Shown: piece by piece, positions 25,654-34,139 of the stretch | How the letters are laid out: every line of letters begins with the position of its first letter | How positions within the stretch are numbered: position 1 is the stretch's first letter | Assembly: GCF_000013385.1 (NCBI RefSeq) | Contig: NC_007760.1 | Location: forward strand, 3,198,001 to 3,262,000 | Length of the DNA: 64,000 nt | Direction of reading: 5' to 3' | Origin: Anaeromyxobacter dehalogenans 2CP-C | GTDB taxonomy: Bacteria; Myxococcota; Myxococcia; Myxococcales; Anaeromyxobacteraceae | Notes under the pieces: generated by a model | The model's input: the letters and a program-made list of their open reading frames with translations, nothing else | Databases searched by the model: none | Told to the model about the DNA's origin: nothing | Program-made: the position numbers and the translations under genes

Positions 25654-26568
25654 CTACGCGACCACCCCGTCCTCGACGATCACGGCCCGCACTACCGCCT
25701 CGCCCTCGCCCGCCCGCACGCGCTCGCCCGGCTTCCAGTGGGCGCGCCGCAGGTAGCCGAGGCCGAGGCGGCCCTCCGGCGTCTCCGCGGCGCTCGTCAC
25801 CGCGCCGACCTCCTGGCCGCCGGCGACGAGCGGGGTGCCCGGCCCGGCGCCGGGCGGCAGCTCGAGCTGCACGAGGCCGCGCTGCAGGTGGCCGCGCGCG
25901 GTGGCCCGGAGCACCACCTCCTGCCCGATGTAGCAGCCCTTCGTGAACGAGATGGCCGCGCGGGTGAGCCCGGCCTCCATGGGCAGCCGGCTCGCGTCCA
26001 TGTCGGCGCCGAAGCGCGCCACGCCGGCCAGGATGCGCAGCGACTCCAGCTCGGCGAGGTCGAGCGGCGCCGCCCCGTCGGCCACGAGCGCGGCCCGCAG
26101 CGCCTCCGCCTCGCCCGCCGGCGCCCACACGTCCACGCAGGGCGCGCCGCGGCGCGCGCTCGGGACCACCGGCGCCGCCCCCGCGCGCCCGGCCAGCCGC
26201 GCGGGCCCCTCCGGCCCGAGCACCGGCAGCGCGCGCAGCGTCGCCGACAGGTCCTCGAACGTCACGTCGTCCATGATGACGAGCTTCTCCAGCAGCGCGC
26301 GCGTCTCCGGCGCGGCGGCCGGGTCGAGCTCCACCAGGATCTCGCCCTCGCGCACCAGCACGTGGCCCTCGCCGAGCAGGTGCCCCTTCGCGTTCAGGAA
26401 CGCGGCGTAGGCGGCCTCGCCGGGCTTCAGGCGGGCGAGGTCCTGGGTGGACATGCGGTGCAGGTAGTCCTGGGCGTCCTTGCCGGTGACGCGCAGGAAC
26501 GCGCGCTCGAGCACCGGGCCGACGGCCCAGCCCTCGCGCGCGGCGCGGAGTCGTTCGTGGAGGCTCAC
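25654..26568 (-). CDS. ygfZ: folate-binding iron-sulfur cluster assembly factor YgfZ
   Basis: A 304-residue GcvT-superfamily protein. The KGCYIGQEVVLR signature, with the conserved Cys, identifies YgfZ, which uses tetrahydrofolate to help maintain certain Fe-S enzymes. N-terminal FLRVTGKDAQDYLHRMSTQDLARLKPGEAAYAAFL matches the GcvT fold. GTG 26568 (VSLHERLRAAREG) is preferred; TTG 26604 gives 12 more residues. It stands alone on the minus strand between repeats and a transporter. Confidence 0.9.
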   Translation of the reverse strand: MSLHERLRAAREGWAVGPVLERAFLRVTGKDAQDYLHRMSTQDLARLKPGEAAYAAFLNAKGHLLGEGHVLVREGEILVELDPAAAPETRALLEKLVIMDDVTFEDLSATLRALPVLGPEGPARLAGRAGAAPVVPSARRGAPCVDVWAPAGEAEALRAALVADGAAPLDLAELESLRILAGVARFGADMDASRLPMEAGLTRAAISFTKGCYIGQEVVLRATARGHLQRGLVQLELPPGAGPGTPLVAGGQEVGAVTSAAETPEGRLGLGYLRRAHWKPGERVRAGEGEAVVRAVIVEDGVVA

Positions 26569-26622
26569 GCCCCCGTGGATAACGCGGGCGCGGCGCGGGC
26601 TCAAGGCGCGCGGCGCCGCGGG

Positions 26623-27483
26623 CTACCCGCGCTCGGTCAGGATGACGCCCGCGATCACCATGGCCCCGCCCGCCACGAACGGCGCGGTGAGCCGCTCGCC
26701 GGCGATGGCCCAGGCGAGGAGCGCGGTCAGCACCGGCTGCAGGTTCGACCATATGGCCACCCGGCTCGCCTCGGCCCGGGAGAGCGCCCAGTAGTAGAGG
26801 ATGTAGGCGACCACGCTGGTGAGCAGCACCAGGTAGCCGAGGGCGGCCCAGCCGGTGGGCGAGAGCGCGGCGAGCCGCGACCAGTCGGTCGCGACGAGGC
26901 CCACCGGCAGGTACGCGAGCGTCCCGAGCACGAGGGCCACGCCGGTGGAGCCGACGGCGCCGTAGCGCTGCGCGTACGGCTTCCCCGCCACCGCGAACAC
27001 CGACCACGCCACCACCGCGAGCAGGATGAGCAGGTCGCCGGCGAGCTGGCGCGAGGAGCCGTGCAGCCCCACCGCGCCGCGGCCGAGCAGCACCACCACC
27101 ACCCCCGCGAACGCGAGCGCGATGCCGGCGACCTTCGCCGGGCCGGCCCGCTCGCCCAGGCGCACGCGCGCGAAGAGGAACACGAACACCGGGGTCAGCG
27201 CGTAGAGCAGCGCCGCGTGCCCGGGGGTGGTCCAGGCCATGCCGGCGAGGAAGAAGCCCTGGTTCACCGGGATGGCGACGATGCCGAGCCCCGCCAGCGC
27301 GAGGAGGTCGCGCCGCGCCACCCGCACCGGCCGGCGCCACAGCAGCAGCCCGAACGCGAGCGAGGAGAGCCCGAAGCGCACCAGCGCCACCTCGAACGGC
27401 GACAGCTCGCCCAGCGCGCGCTTCGCGGCGAGGTAGGTGCCGGCCGAGATGGCCGAGTGCAGGAACATCACCAGGTGGACCAT
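26623..27483 (-). CDS. EamA-family drug/metabolite transporter
   Basis: A 286-residue protein with ten predicted membrane helices in two EamA halves. The first half carries GTYLAAKRALGELSPFEVALVRFGLSSLAFGLLL, the second GALVLGTLAYLPVGL and AIAGERLTAPFVAGGAMVIAGV, the usual end of such carriers. The family exports small metabolites, amino acids or drugs; the substrate is not predictable from sequence. Confidence 0.85.
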   Translation of the reverse strand: MVHLVMFLHSAISAGTYLAAKRALGELSPFEVALVRFGLSSLAFGLLLWRRPVRVARRDLLALAGLGIVAIPVNQGFFLAGMAWTTPGHAALLYALTPVFVFLFARVRLGERAGPAKVAGIALAFAGVVVVLLGRGAVGLHGSSRQLAGDLLILLAVVAWSVFAVAGKPYAQRYGAVGSTGVALVLGTLAYLPVGLVATDWSRLAALSPTGWAALGYLVLLTSVVAYILYYWALSRAEASRVAIWSNLQPVLTALLAWAIAGERLTAPFVAGGAMVIAGVILTERG

Positions 27484-27534
27484 GTGGCGCCGGAATGTAG
27501 CCGCCGGCGCGCGGGGCGCAAGCCGGCGCGGGGC

Positions 27535-27840
27535 TCAGGACGCCAGCCACAGGACCAGGAAGCCGCCGGCGAGCGTGAGCGGCACGCTGCGCGTCGTCGC
27601 GGCGATGGCGGCGGCGGCCGCCCCCGCCGCCAGCCGCGCGGGGACGCCCGCGGCATCGCCGGCCGCCCCGGGCCGCGCCAGCGCGGGCGTCACGATGGCG
27701 GTGAGCGTCGCCACCGGCACGAACGGGAGGAGGTCGCGGAACCAGCCCGGCACGGCGCGCCGCCCCTCCAGCGCGACGAACGAGAGGCGCGTCGCGAACG
27801 TGACGGCGCCGCAGGCGACGATCACGAGCCACAGGCTCAT
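27535..27840 (-). CDS. azlD: branched-chain amino acid exporter small subunit AzlD
   Basis: A 101-residue membrane protein with three to four helices, starting MSLWLVIVACGAVTFATRLSFVALEG and containing the FVPVATLTAIVTPALA segment typical of AzlD. AzlCD exports branched-chain amino acids or analogues. ATG 27840 overlaps the azlC stop (ATGA), indicating coupling. Confidence 0.88.
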   Translation of the reverse strand: MSLWLVIVACGAVTFATRLSFVALEGRRAVPGWFRDLLPFVPVATLTAIVTPALARPGAAGDAAGVPARLAAGAAAAAIAATTRSVPLTLAGGFLVLWLAS

Positions 27841-28568
27841 CGCGCCCTCCGCGGCGCGACGAGCGCGCCGGCCAGGATCCCGGCGACGCTGGCGGCGAGC
27901 AGGCCGAGCTGCCACGGCCACCCCGCCGCCGCGAGCGCGACGATCCCCGCCGCGACCGCGGCCGCGAGCAGTGCCCGGGAGCGGATCATCGGCACGGCGA
28001 TGGCGATGAAGGTGAGCGGCAGCGCCACGTCGAGCGGCAGCCGCGCCGGGACGCGCGCGCCGAGCCAGACGCCCGCGGCGGTGGCGAGCTGCCACCCGGA
28101 CCAGAGCGCGACCCCCGCGCCGAGCAGGTGCCAGTGGCGCGCCGGCGACCGGTCGCCGTCGCCCAGCCGCCGCATGGCCACCGCGTACGACTCGTCGGTG
28201 AGGAGGTACGAGAGCGCGAGCTTCCAGCGCAGCGGCAGGTGCGCGAGGTGCGGCGCCACCGAGGCGCTGTAGAGCGCGTGCCGCAGGTTCACGAGCGCGA
28301 CCGCCGCCACCATCACGACGCCCAGGGCGCCGGCCGCGACGAGCTGCGCGAGCAGGAACTGCGCCGCGCCCGCGAACAGGATGGCGGAGGCGGCCATGGC
28401 GGTGGCGGCGTCGAGGCCGCTCGCGCGGGCCAGCACGCCGTACACGAAGCCGTACGGGACGACGCCGAGCAGGAGCGGCGCGAGGTCCCGGACGCCGGAC
28501 CAGAACTCCTGCGCGGCGCTCCGGCCGGGGTGCGCCCGGGCCGGGGCCGCGATTGCCGGGGAGGTCAT
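27837..28568 (-). CDS. azlC: branched-chain amino acid exporter large subunit AzlC
   Basis: A 243-residue polytopic protein with the family-specific start EFWSGVRDLAPLLLGVVPYGFVYGVLA, FAGAAQFLLAQLVAAGA and LVNLRHALYSASVAPHL. With AzlD it forms a branched-chain amino acid exporter. It is transcribed away from the MocR-type regulator 71 bases off, which is the most likely controller of the pair. Confidence 0.9.
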   Translation of the reverse strand: MTSPAIAAPARAHPGRSAAQEFWSGVRDLAPLLLGVVPYGFVYGVLARASGLDAATAMAASAILFAGAAQFLLAQLVAAGALGVVMVAAVALVNLRHALYSASVAPHLAHLPLRWKLALSYLLTDESYAVAMRRLGDGDRSPARHWHLLGAGVALWSGWQLATAAGVWLGARVPARLPLDVALPLTFIAIAVPMIRSRALLAAAVAAGIVALAAAGWPWQLGLLAASVAGILAGALVAPRRAR

Positions 28569-28622
28569 GCTCCCAGGGAAGCACCTCCCGGCCGGATGGA
28601 ACAGACACAGCGTCGCGCGCGG

Positions 28623-28639
28623 CCGGCTATAACAGCCGG
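28623..28639 (+). promoter_or_regulatory. palindromic operator overlapping the -10 box of the MocR gene
   Basis: CCGGCT and AGCCGG (28623-28628, 28634-28639) form a perfect inverted repeat around ATAAC; the TATAAC at 28628-28633 is a good -10 box. The repeat ends one base before the ATG at 28640. Transcription would start at or next to the ATG, giving a leaderless message. The site is a natural place for autoregulation. No strong -35 box was seen. Confidence 0.5.
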
Positions 28640-30088
28640 ATGGCGACCGGGTTCAAGTACCGGCGGATCGCGGACCACCTCGCCCGCGGCATCCAGGCGG
28701 GCATCACCGGGCCCGGCGAGCGGCTCCCCTCGCTCCGGGAGGCGTGCCGGACGTACGGCGCGAGCCTGATGACCGCGCTGGCGGCCTACCGGCACCTCGA
28801 GGCGATCGGGCTCGTCGAGGCGCTGCCGCGCTCGGGGTTCCGCGTCCGCCCCCGGCTCCCCGCGCCGCTGGAGCAGGCGCCCACCCGCCGCCCGAGCCTC
28901 CACGCGTTCAGCAGCGCGCGCGCCGAGCTCACCGCCGAGCTGCTCGCCGCCATGGCCGACCCGGCGCTGGTGCCGCTCGGGAGCGGCTGGCCGTCGGCGG
29001 ATCACTTCCCGGTGGCGGCGTTCCGCCGGCTCACCTCGCGGCTGCTCCGCGGCCCCGCGCCGGGCCCCTGGACCCGCTTCTCGCCGCCCCGCGGCGACCC
29101 GGAGCTCCGCCGCCTCGTCGCCCGGCGCTACCGCGCGCGCGGCATGGACGTCGGCCCGGACGACGTCCTCGTCACCACCGGCGCGATGGAGGCGCTGGCG
29201 CTGGCGCTGCGCGTGCTGGTGAAGCCGGGCGACGTGGTCGCGGTCGAGTGCCCGGCGTTCTTCGGCGTCCTCGACGCGGCGCGGAGCGCCGGCGCCCGCG
29301 TGGTGGAGCTCCCGGCCGAACCGGCGGGCGGCCCGGATCCGGCGGCGCTCGCGGCGGCCTGCCGCCGCCACGCGGTCCGCGCCGCCGTGCTCGCGCCCAC
29401 CTTCGCGAACCCGGCCGGCAGCCTGATGGACGAGGCGCGCAAGGCCGCCTGGCGCGAGGCGCTGGGGGCAGAGGGCGTCGCGCTCATCGAGGACGACGTC
29501 TACGGCGAGCTCGCCTGGGACGGCCGGCGCCACGCGCCGCTGTGCGCGCCGCGCGGGCGCGACGAGCCACCGGCCATCCTGGTCGGCTCCTTCTCGAAGA
29601 CGCTGCTCCCGGGCGGCCGCGTCGGCTACGCCATCGCCCCGAGCCCCTGGATCGACGCGCTCGCCGACCTGAAGAGCATCACCACGCTGGCGGCCGCGCC
29701 GCTGGCCCAGGCGCTCGCGGCGGGGCTCGTGGGCGACGGCGCGTACGACCGGCACCTGCGGCGGCTGCGGCCGCGCCTGCAGGCGGAGGTCGGGACCATG
29801 CGGGCCCTGGTGGCCCGGCACTTCCCGCCGGGAACGCGCGTGAGCGACCCGCGGGGCGGTTACTTCCTGTGGGTCGAGCTGCCGGCGGGCGGGGCGGACG
29901 GCCTGGCGCTGTTCCACGCGGCGGCGCGGCACGGCATCGGCGTCGCCCCGGGCTGCCTGTTCTCGCTGGGCGGCGGCCTCGACCGCTTCGTGCGCCTGAA
30001 CGCCGCGCTCGCCGGAGACCTCGAGCCGGCGGTGCGCACGCTGGGGCGGCTCGCGGCCGCTCCGGCCGCGCGCGCGTCCGGGGCCTAG
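28640..30088 (+). CDS. MocR-type regulator (GntR winged helix plus aminotransferase domain)
   Basis: A 482-residue PLP-dependent transcription regulator. Residues 1-70 are a GntR-type winged helix (YRRIADHLARGIQAGITGPGERLPSLREACRTYGAS). Residues about 90-475 are a class I aminotransferase fold with VTTGAMEALALALRVLVKPGDVVAVECPAFFG, EDDVYGELAWDG and the PLP-lysine motif GSFSKTLLPGGRVGY. Divergent from azlCD, so control of the exporter is likely. It lacks signs of truncation. The last four bases overlap convergently with queG. Confidence 0.92.
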   Translation: MATGFKYRRIADHLARGIQAGITGPGERLPSLREACRTYGASLMTALAAYRHLEAIGLVEALPRSGFRVRPRLPAPLEQAPTRRPSLHAFSSARAELTAELLAAMADPALVPLGSGWPSADHFPVAAFRRLTSRLLRGPAPGPWTRFSPPRGDPELRRLVARRYRARGMDVGPDDVLVTTGAMEALALALRVLVKPGDVVAVECPAFFGVLDAARSAGARVVELPAEPAGGPDPAALAAACRRHAVRAAVLAPTFANPAGSLMDEARKAAWREALGAEGVALIEDDVYGELAWDGRRHAPLCAPRGRDEPPAILVGSFSKTLLPGGRVGYAIAPSPWIDALADLKSITTLAAAPLAQALAAGLVGDGAYDRHLRRLRPRLQAEVGTMRALVARHFPPGTRVSDPRGGYFLWVELPAGGADGLALFHAAARHGIGVAPGCLFSLGGGLDRFVRLNAALAGDLEPAVRTLGRLAAAPAARASGA

Positions 30089-31116
30089 GGCTCCCCGCCC
30101 AGCCGCTCGAGCGCCCACCGCGCCGCGGCGCGGACGCCGTCGCCGAGCGGGCTCGCGAGGTGCGCGCGGATCGCGGGCAGGTGCCGCCGGTCGCCGGACG
30201 CGCCGGCGAGGAGCAGCGCGTTCCGCACCAGGCCGTCGTGGCGCGCCCGCGCCAGCGAGGTGCCGTGGAAGCGCCGCCGGTAGCCCTCGGCGTCGAGCGC
30301 GAGCAGCTCGTCGAGCCACAGCGAGAGCTGGCCCGGGCGCGGCACGAGCTCGAGGTCGCCGTCGGCGGGCACGCCGCGGTTCCACGGGCAGACCGTCTGG
30401 CAGTCGTCGCACCCGAACACCCAGCCGCCCAGCCGCCCCGCCAGCTCGTCGGGGATGGGGCCGCGCCGCTCGATGGTCCAGAAGGAGATGCAGCGGCGCG
30501 CGTCCACCACGCCCGGGGCCGGGATGGCGCCGGTGGGGCAGGCCGGCAGGCACGCCTCGCACGTGCCGCAGCGGTCCGGGTGCGGCGCGTCGGGCGCGAG
30601 CTCGCGGTCGAGCAGCAGCGTCGCGAGCACCACCCAGCTCCCGTGCTCCGGCGTGATGAGGCAGCCGTTCTTCCCCACCCAGCCCACGCCGGCGCGCTCC
30701 GCCCACGCCTTCTCCATCACCGGCGCGATGTCGCACGAGGCGTACGCACCGAGCCCCGGGTCGGCCGCGCGCAGGTCCGCGAGCATCGCGGCGAGCTTCC
30801 GCTTCACCACCGTGTGGTAGTCGCGGCCGCGCGCGTACCGCGCCACCGCGGCCGCGCCGGGCGGCGGCGGCGCGGGCTCGCCGGCGTGGTACGAGAGCGC
30901 GAGCGCCACCACGCTCCGGACGCCGGGGAGGAGCCGCGCCGGATCGAGCCGCTCGTCCCGCTGCGTGCGCAGCCAGGTCATGTCCGCCTCGAGGCCGCCG
31001 GCCAGCACGCGGTCGAGCGGGCCCGGGTCGAGCGGCTCCGCCCGCGCGATCCCGCACTTCGAGAAGCCGGCCCGCGCCGCGGCCGCCTTCACCTGGTCGG
31101 CGTCGAGCCCCGCCAC
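30085..31116 (-). CDS. queG: epoxyqueuosine reductase QueG
   Basis: A 343-residue cobalamin- and Fe-S-dependent enzyme for the last step of queuosine synthesis in tRNA. N-terminal FSKCGIARAEPLD and YHTVVKRKLAAML; CDIAPVMEKAWAERAGVGWVGKNGCLITPEHGSWVVLATLLLD is highly diagnostic. Two 4Fe-4S motifs: RCGTCEACLPACPTGAI and CDDCQTVCPWN. A HEAT-like C-terminal region (VRNALLLAGASGDRRHLPAIRAHL) is present. Length is normal. Confidence 0.95.
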   Translation of the reverse strand: MAGLDADQVKAAAARAGFSKCGIARAEPLDPGPLDRVLAGGLEADMTWLRTQRDERLDPARLLPGVRSVVALALSYHAGEPAPPPPGAAAVARYARGRDYHTVVKRKLAAMLADLRAADPGLGAYASCDIAPVMEKAWAERAGVGWVGKNGCLITPEHGSWVVLATLLLDRELAPDAPHPDRCGTCEACLPACPTGAIPAPGVVDARRCISFWTIERRGPIPDELAGRLGGWVFGCDDCQTVCPWNRGVPADGDLELVPRPGQLSLWLDELLALDAEGYRRRFHGTSLARARHDGLVRNALLLAGASGDRRHLPAIRAHLASPLGDGVRAAARWALERLGGEP

Positions 31117-31125
31117 GCGCCCGCC

Positions 31126-32064
31126 TCAGCCGCGCCGCCCCGCGCGCGCGGCCACCTCGGCCGGCGCCGGCACGAGCCGCTTCGCGATCGCCGCGGCCAG
31201 GCCGCCGGCCGCCGCGCCGGCGAACCCGCCCAGCAGGATCGCGCCCACCGCCACGCCGGCCGCCGACGCCGGGGTGGCGTTCTCGGCCACCAGGATCCCG
31301 TACCCGAGCGCCATCCCCACCACCACCGCCACGTTCCCGCGCCGCAGCCGCGCCTCCGCCGCCGCGGCGAGCGCCAGCACCGCGACCGCGAGGCCGGCCT
31401 GCAGCGCGGTCGGGGTGAGGTCGCGGAACACCGTCACGCGGAGCGGGCCGGTCGCGTCGCCGCCCAGGCGGTCCAGGGTGAGCGCGTGCCCGTCGCCGAG
31501 GTCGCCCTCCAGCCACACCTCGGTGCGGTCGTGCGCGACCGGGGCCCGCCCGCCGCGGCCCACGCGCGCGTAGGTGTAGGTCCGCTCCAGGTGCCCCTCG
31601 ACCGGCGGCCGGAGGCCACCGATGGTGAAGCGCACCGCCGGCGAGCCCGAGGACGGCAGCGGCGCGGCCACCAGCAGCCGCACGTGGTGGGGGACGTCCG
31701 CGGGCACCGGCATGACGTCGCCGCGCGCGGCGAGCGCGCCCTGCGCGAGCGGCCGCCCGGGCACCACCGCCGCGACGGCCGGCACCACCGAGAGGAACAG
31801 CGCGCCGGCCGCGGCGGCCACGGCGAGGCCGCGGCCGGCCCGGTCCGCCGCGGGCGCCAGCGCCGGACGGAGCGTGAAGGCCACCGCGAGCAGGCCGACC
31901 ACCGCCGACACCGCCGCCGCCGCGGCGCCCTCCGAGAGCCAGCCGGCGGCGTACAGGCCCCCCGCCGCGGCCAGGACGGCGAGGCCGGCCACCGGCAGGA
32001 TCCAGCCGGTGAGCGCCTCCTCCAGCCAGAGGGTGAGCGGCGACGGCGGTCGGGGTTCGGTCAT
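31126..32064 (-). CDS. membrane protein of unknown function
   Basis: A 312-residue protein with four to five hydrophobic helices in the N-terminal third (residues 18-115), a soluble beta-rich central region with VRFTIGGLRPPVEGHLERTYTYARV and EVWLEGDLGDGHALTLDRLGG, then more membrane helices to the C-terminus. No family recognised. It lies upstream of queG on the same strand with 9 bases between, so the two probably form an operon. Confidence 0.7.
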   Translation of the reverse strand: MTEPRPPSPLTLWLEEALTGWILPVAGLAVLAAAGGLYAAGWLSEGAAAAAVSAVVGLLAVAFTLRPALAPAADRAGRGLAVAAAAGALFLSVVPAVAAVVPGRPLAQGALAARGDVMPVPADVPHHVRLLVAAPLPSSGSPAVRFTIGGLRPPVEGHLERTYTYARVGRGGRAPVAHDRTEVWLEGDLGDGHALTLDRLGGDATGPLRVTVFRDLTPTALQAGLAVAVLALAAAAEARLRRGNVAVVVGMALGYGILVAENATPASAAGVAVGAILLGGFAGAAAGGLAAAIAKRLVPAPAEVAARAGRRG

Positions 32065-32194
32065 CGGGGTCTCCGCGGGGTTCCGGCGGCTGGTCTTAGC
32101 ACCGGGCGCGTCCCGCCGCCGGGTCGCCCTGACATTGCCTCGCAGTGCGGCCGAAAACTGGCGATATCGATCGGCCCCTCTACGATGCGGCGAT

Positions 32195-33052
32195 ATGGCG
32201 ACAAGGCTCGACCTTCACGAGTGGAACGACCTGCCCGGCGCCGCCGAGCGAGGGCGCGGCTGGGCGCTCGTCCAGGGCGACTGCGTCGAGGCGCTGGAGC
32301 GCCTCCCCCCGCACTCGGTGGACGTCGCGTTCGCCGACCCGCCGTACATGCTCTCGAACGGCGGCAGCACCTGCCAGGGCGGCCGACGCACCTCGGTGAA
32401 CAAGGGGAGCTGGGACGCCTCCGGCGGCTTCGCCGCGGACCACGCGTTCCAGGCGCGCTGGCTCCAGGCGGTCCGCAAGGTGCTGAAGCCGTCCGGCACG
32501 CTGTGGGTCTCCGGGACGCAGCACGTCATCTTCTCCATCGGCTACGCGATGCAGGAGATGGGCTTCCACCTGCTCAACACCGTCACCTGGTACAAGCCGA
32601 ACGCCTCGCCCAACCTGGCCTGCCGCTTCTTCACGCACTCGACCGAGATCCTGCTCTGGGCGAGCCCGATGAAGACGCGCCCGCTGGCGCACCGATTCAA
32701 CTACCGCGCGATGAAGACCGCCAACGGCGGCAAGCAGATGCGCGACCTCTGGGAGATCGCCGACCGCCCCGCGCCCGGCGGCGACCAGGTGGTGTGGTCG
32801 GTGCCCACGCCGGGGCCGCGCGAGAAGGTGCACGGCCGCCACCCCACGCAGAAGCCGCTGGCGCTGCTCGAGCGCGTGCTCGCCGCCAGCGCCGCGCCGG
32901 GCGATCTGGTGCTGGACCCGTTCTCCGGCTCCGGCACCACGGGCGTCGCCGCCCTCCGCGCGGGCTGCCGCTTCCTCGGGCTGGAGCGGGATCCGAGCTA
33001 CGTGGATCTCGCCGCCCGGCGCCTCCGCGCCACCGCGATCGATCCGGAGTGA
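32195..33052 (+). CDS. orphan beta-class DNA methyltransferase
   Basis: A 285-residue site-specific DNA methyltransferase (N4-cytosine or N6-adenine). Catalytic motif IV AFADPPYML (DPPY, 48-51) precedes the SAM-binding motif I DLVLDPFSGSGTTGVAALRAG near the C-terminus, the order of beta-class enzymes. TQKPLALLERVLAAS lies before it. No restriction gene is near, so it is solitary and may be regulatory. ATG 32195 lies 9 bases after a TACGAT -10-like box, so the message may have almost no leader; GGCGATAT occurs twice just upstream (32160-32167, 32189-32196). Confidence 0.9.
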   Translation: MATRLDLHEWNDLPGAAERGRGWALVQGDCVEALERLPPHSVDVAFADPPYMLSNGGSTCQGGRRTSVNKGSWDASGGFAADHAFQARWLQAVRKVLKPSGTLWVSGTQHVIFSIGYAMQEMGFHLLNTVTWYKPNASPNLACRFFTHSTEILLWASPMKTRPLAHRFNYRAMKTANGGKQMRDLWEIADRPAPGGDQVVWSVPTPGPREKVHGRHPTQKPLALLERVLAASAAPGDLVLDPFSGSGTTGVAALRAGCRFLGLERDPSYVDLAARRLRATAIDPE

Positions 33053-33154
33053 CGCACCCGCCGTGAGCAGCCCGGACGGCGCGCGAGCGGCCGCGCACGC
33101 GTGCGCCCGTCCGGCGTCTGCCTTGTTCCGGGCGAGGTGCGTACATTCGTCGGC

Positions 33155-34000
33155 GTGACCCCTCGCGCGCTCGCGGCGCTGCTCCCCCTGGTCGGCCTCG
33201 TCGCCTTCCTCCTCGGGACGCTGCTCGCGTTCGCGGCGCGCGCGGCCCTGTTCGGCCGCCCGCACACGCCGGACATCGAGAAGCGCCAGCACACCATCCT
33301 CGCGAAGTTCTTCCAGGAGTGGTGGATCTGGCTGTGGGGCCCGGTGGAGCGGCTGTGCGTCCGGCTCGGGATCTCGCCGGACGCCATCACGCTCGCGAGC
33401 ACGCTCGTCGCCGCCGGCGCGGCGGTGCTGCTCGGGTTCGGGTGGCTGTCGCTGGGCGGCTGGGTGTTCCTGTTCGGCGCGAGCTTCGACTTCATCGACG
33501 GGCGGGTGGCGCGCGCGACCGGCCGCGTCACCCGGGCCGGCGCGTTCCTCGACTCCACGCTCGACCGGGTCGGCGAGCTGCTCGTGTTCGGCGGGCTGGC
33601 GGTCACCTTCCGCGGCTCGGTGGTGCTGTTCGCCGCGCTGGCCGCCGCGGGGGCGTCGCTGCTCGTCTCCTACGCGCGGGCGCGCGGCGAGGCGCTCGGC
33701 GCCGACGAGGCCGCCCGGGTGGGCGGGATGCAGCGGCCCGAGCGCATCGTGGTCACCGGGGTGGCGTGCGCGCTCTCGCCGCTCGCCGACGCGGCCTGGG
33801 GCGCCGGCGTCGGCCGGGCGGTCGTCGGCAGCGCGCTCGCCGCGCTGGCAGCCCTGGCGACGGCCACGGCGGCGCGGCGGACGTTCGTGATCTATCGTGC
33901 CCTGCGGCGCGCGGATCCGGCCGTGGCGCCCCGGCCGCCGTTCCGCCTCGCCGACGTGTTCCGCCTCGACGCCACGCGGCGGCGCAAGGCGGCGCGCTGA
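33155..34000 (+). CDS. CDP-alcohol phosphatidyltransferase
   Basis: A 281-residue membrane enzyme of the CDP-alcohol phosphatidyltransferase family, transferring a phosphatidyl group from CDP-diacylglycerol to an alcohol. The signature D-x2-D-G-x2-A-R...G-x3-D-x3-D is complete: FDFIDGRVARATGRVTRAGAFLDSTLDRVGE. About six membrane helices. The acceptor cannot be told from the signature; SFDFIDG and size resemble inositol-phosphate or archaetidyl-type synthases as much as PgsA. The start is uncertain among GTG 33155, 33137 and 33101; the first is chosen because a TACATT box lies just before it. Confidence 0.88.
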   Translation: MTPRALAALLPLVGLVAFLLGTLLAFAARAALFGRPHTPDIEKRQHTILAKFFQEWWIWLWGPVERLCVRLGISPDAITLASTLVAAGAAVLLGFGWLSLGGWVFLFGASFDFIDGRVARATGRVTRAGAFLDSTLDRVGELLVFGGLAVTFRGSVVLFAALAAAGASLLVSYARARGEALGADEAARVGGMQRPERIVVTGVACALSPLADAAWGAGVGRAVVGSALAALAALATATAARRTFVIYRALRRADPAVAPRPPFRLADVFRLDATRRRKAAR

Positions 34001-34001
34001 G

Positions 34002-34100
34002 GCGCCAGGGTGAGCGCGCGCATCCCGAGCCGCGCCAGGGTGACCGCGCTCATCCCGAGCGTAGCCCCGCCGGAGGCGGGGCGGAGTCGAGGGACGCGGT
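34002..34100. repeat. direct 30-base repeat followed by a dispersed palindromic unit
   Basis: Two near-identical 30-base blocks (about 34002-34030 and 34032-34060), each GCGCCAGGGTGA...CATCCCGAGC, then GTAGCCCCGCCGGAGGCGGGGCGGAGTCGAGGGAC. The last part has the same flanks (CCCGAGCGTAG and CGGAGTCGAGGGAC) as the units at 25.5 kb with a different hairpin. It fills the gap between the phosphatidyltransferase and carD. Confidence 0.75.
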
Positions 34101-34139
34101 GATTGCCGACCCCCTGGACGCATGGTAGGAGGGGGAGCC

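Noticed and set aside
30085-30088. Overlap of MocR and queG as an error
   Set aside because: A four-base convergent overlap of stops is normal in compact genomes.
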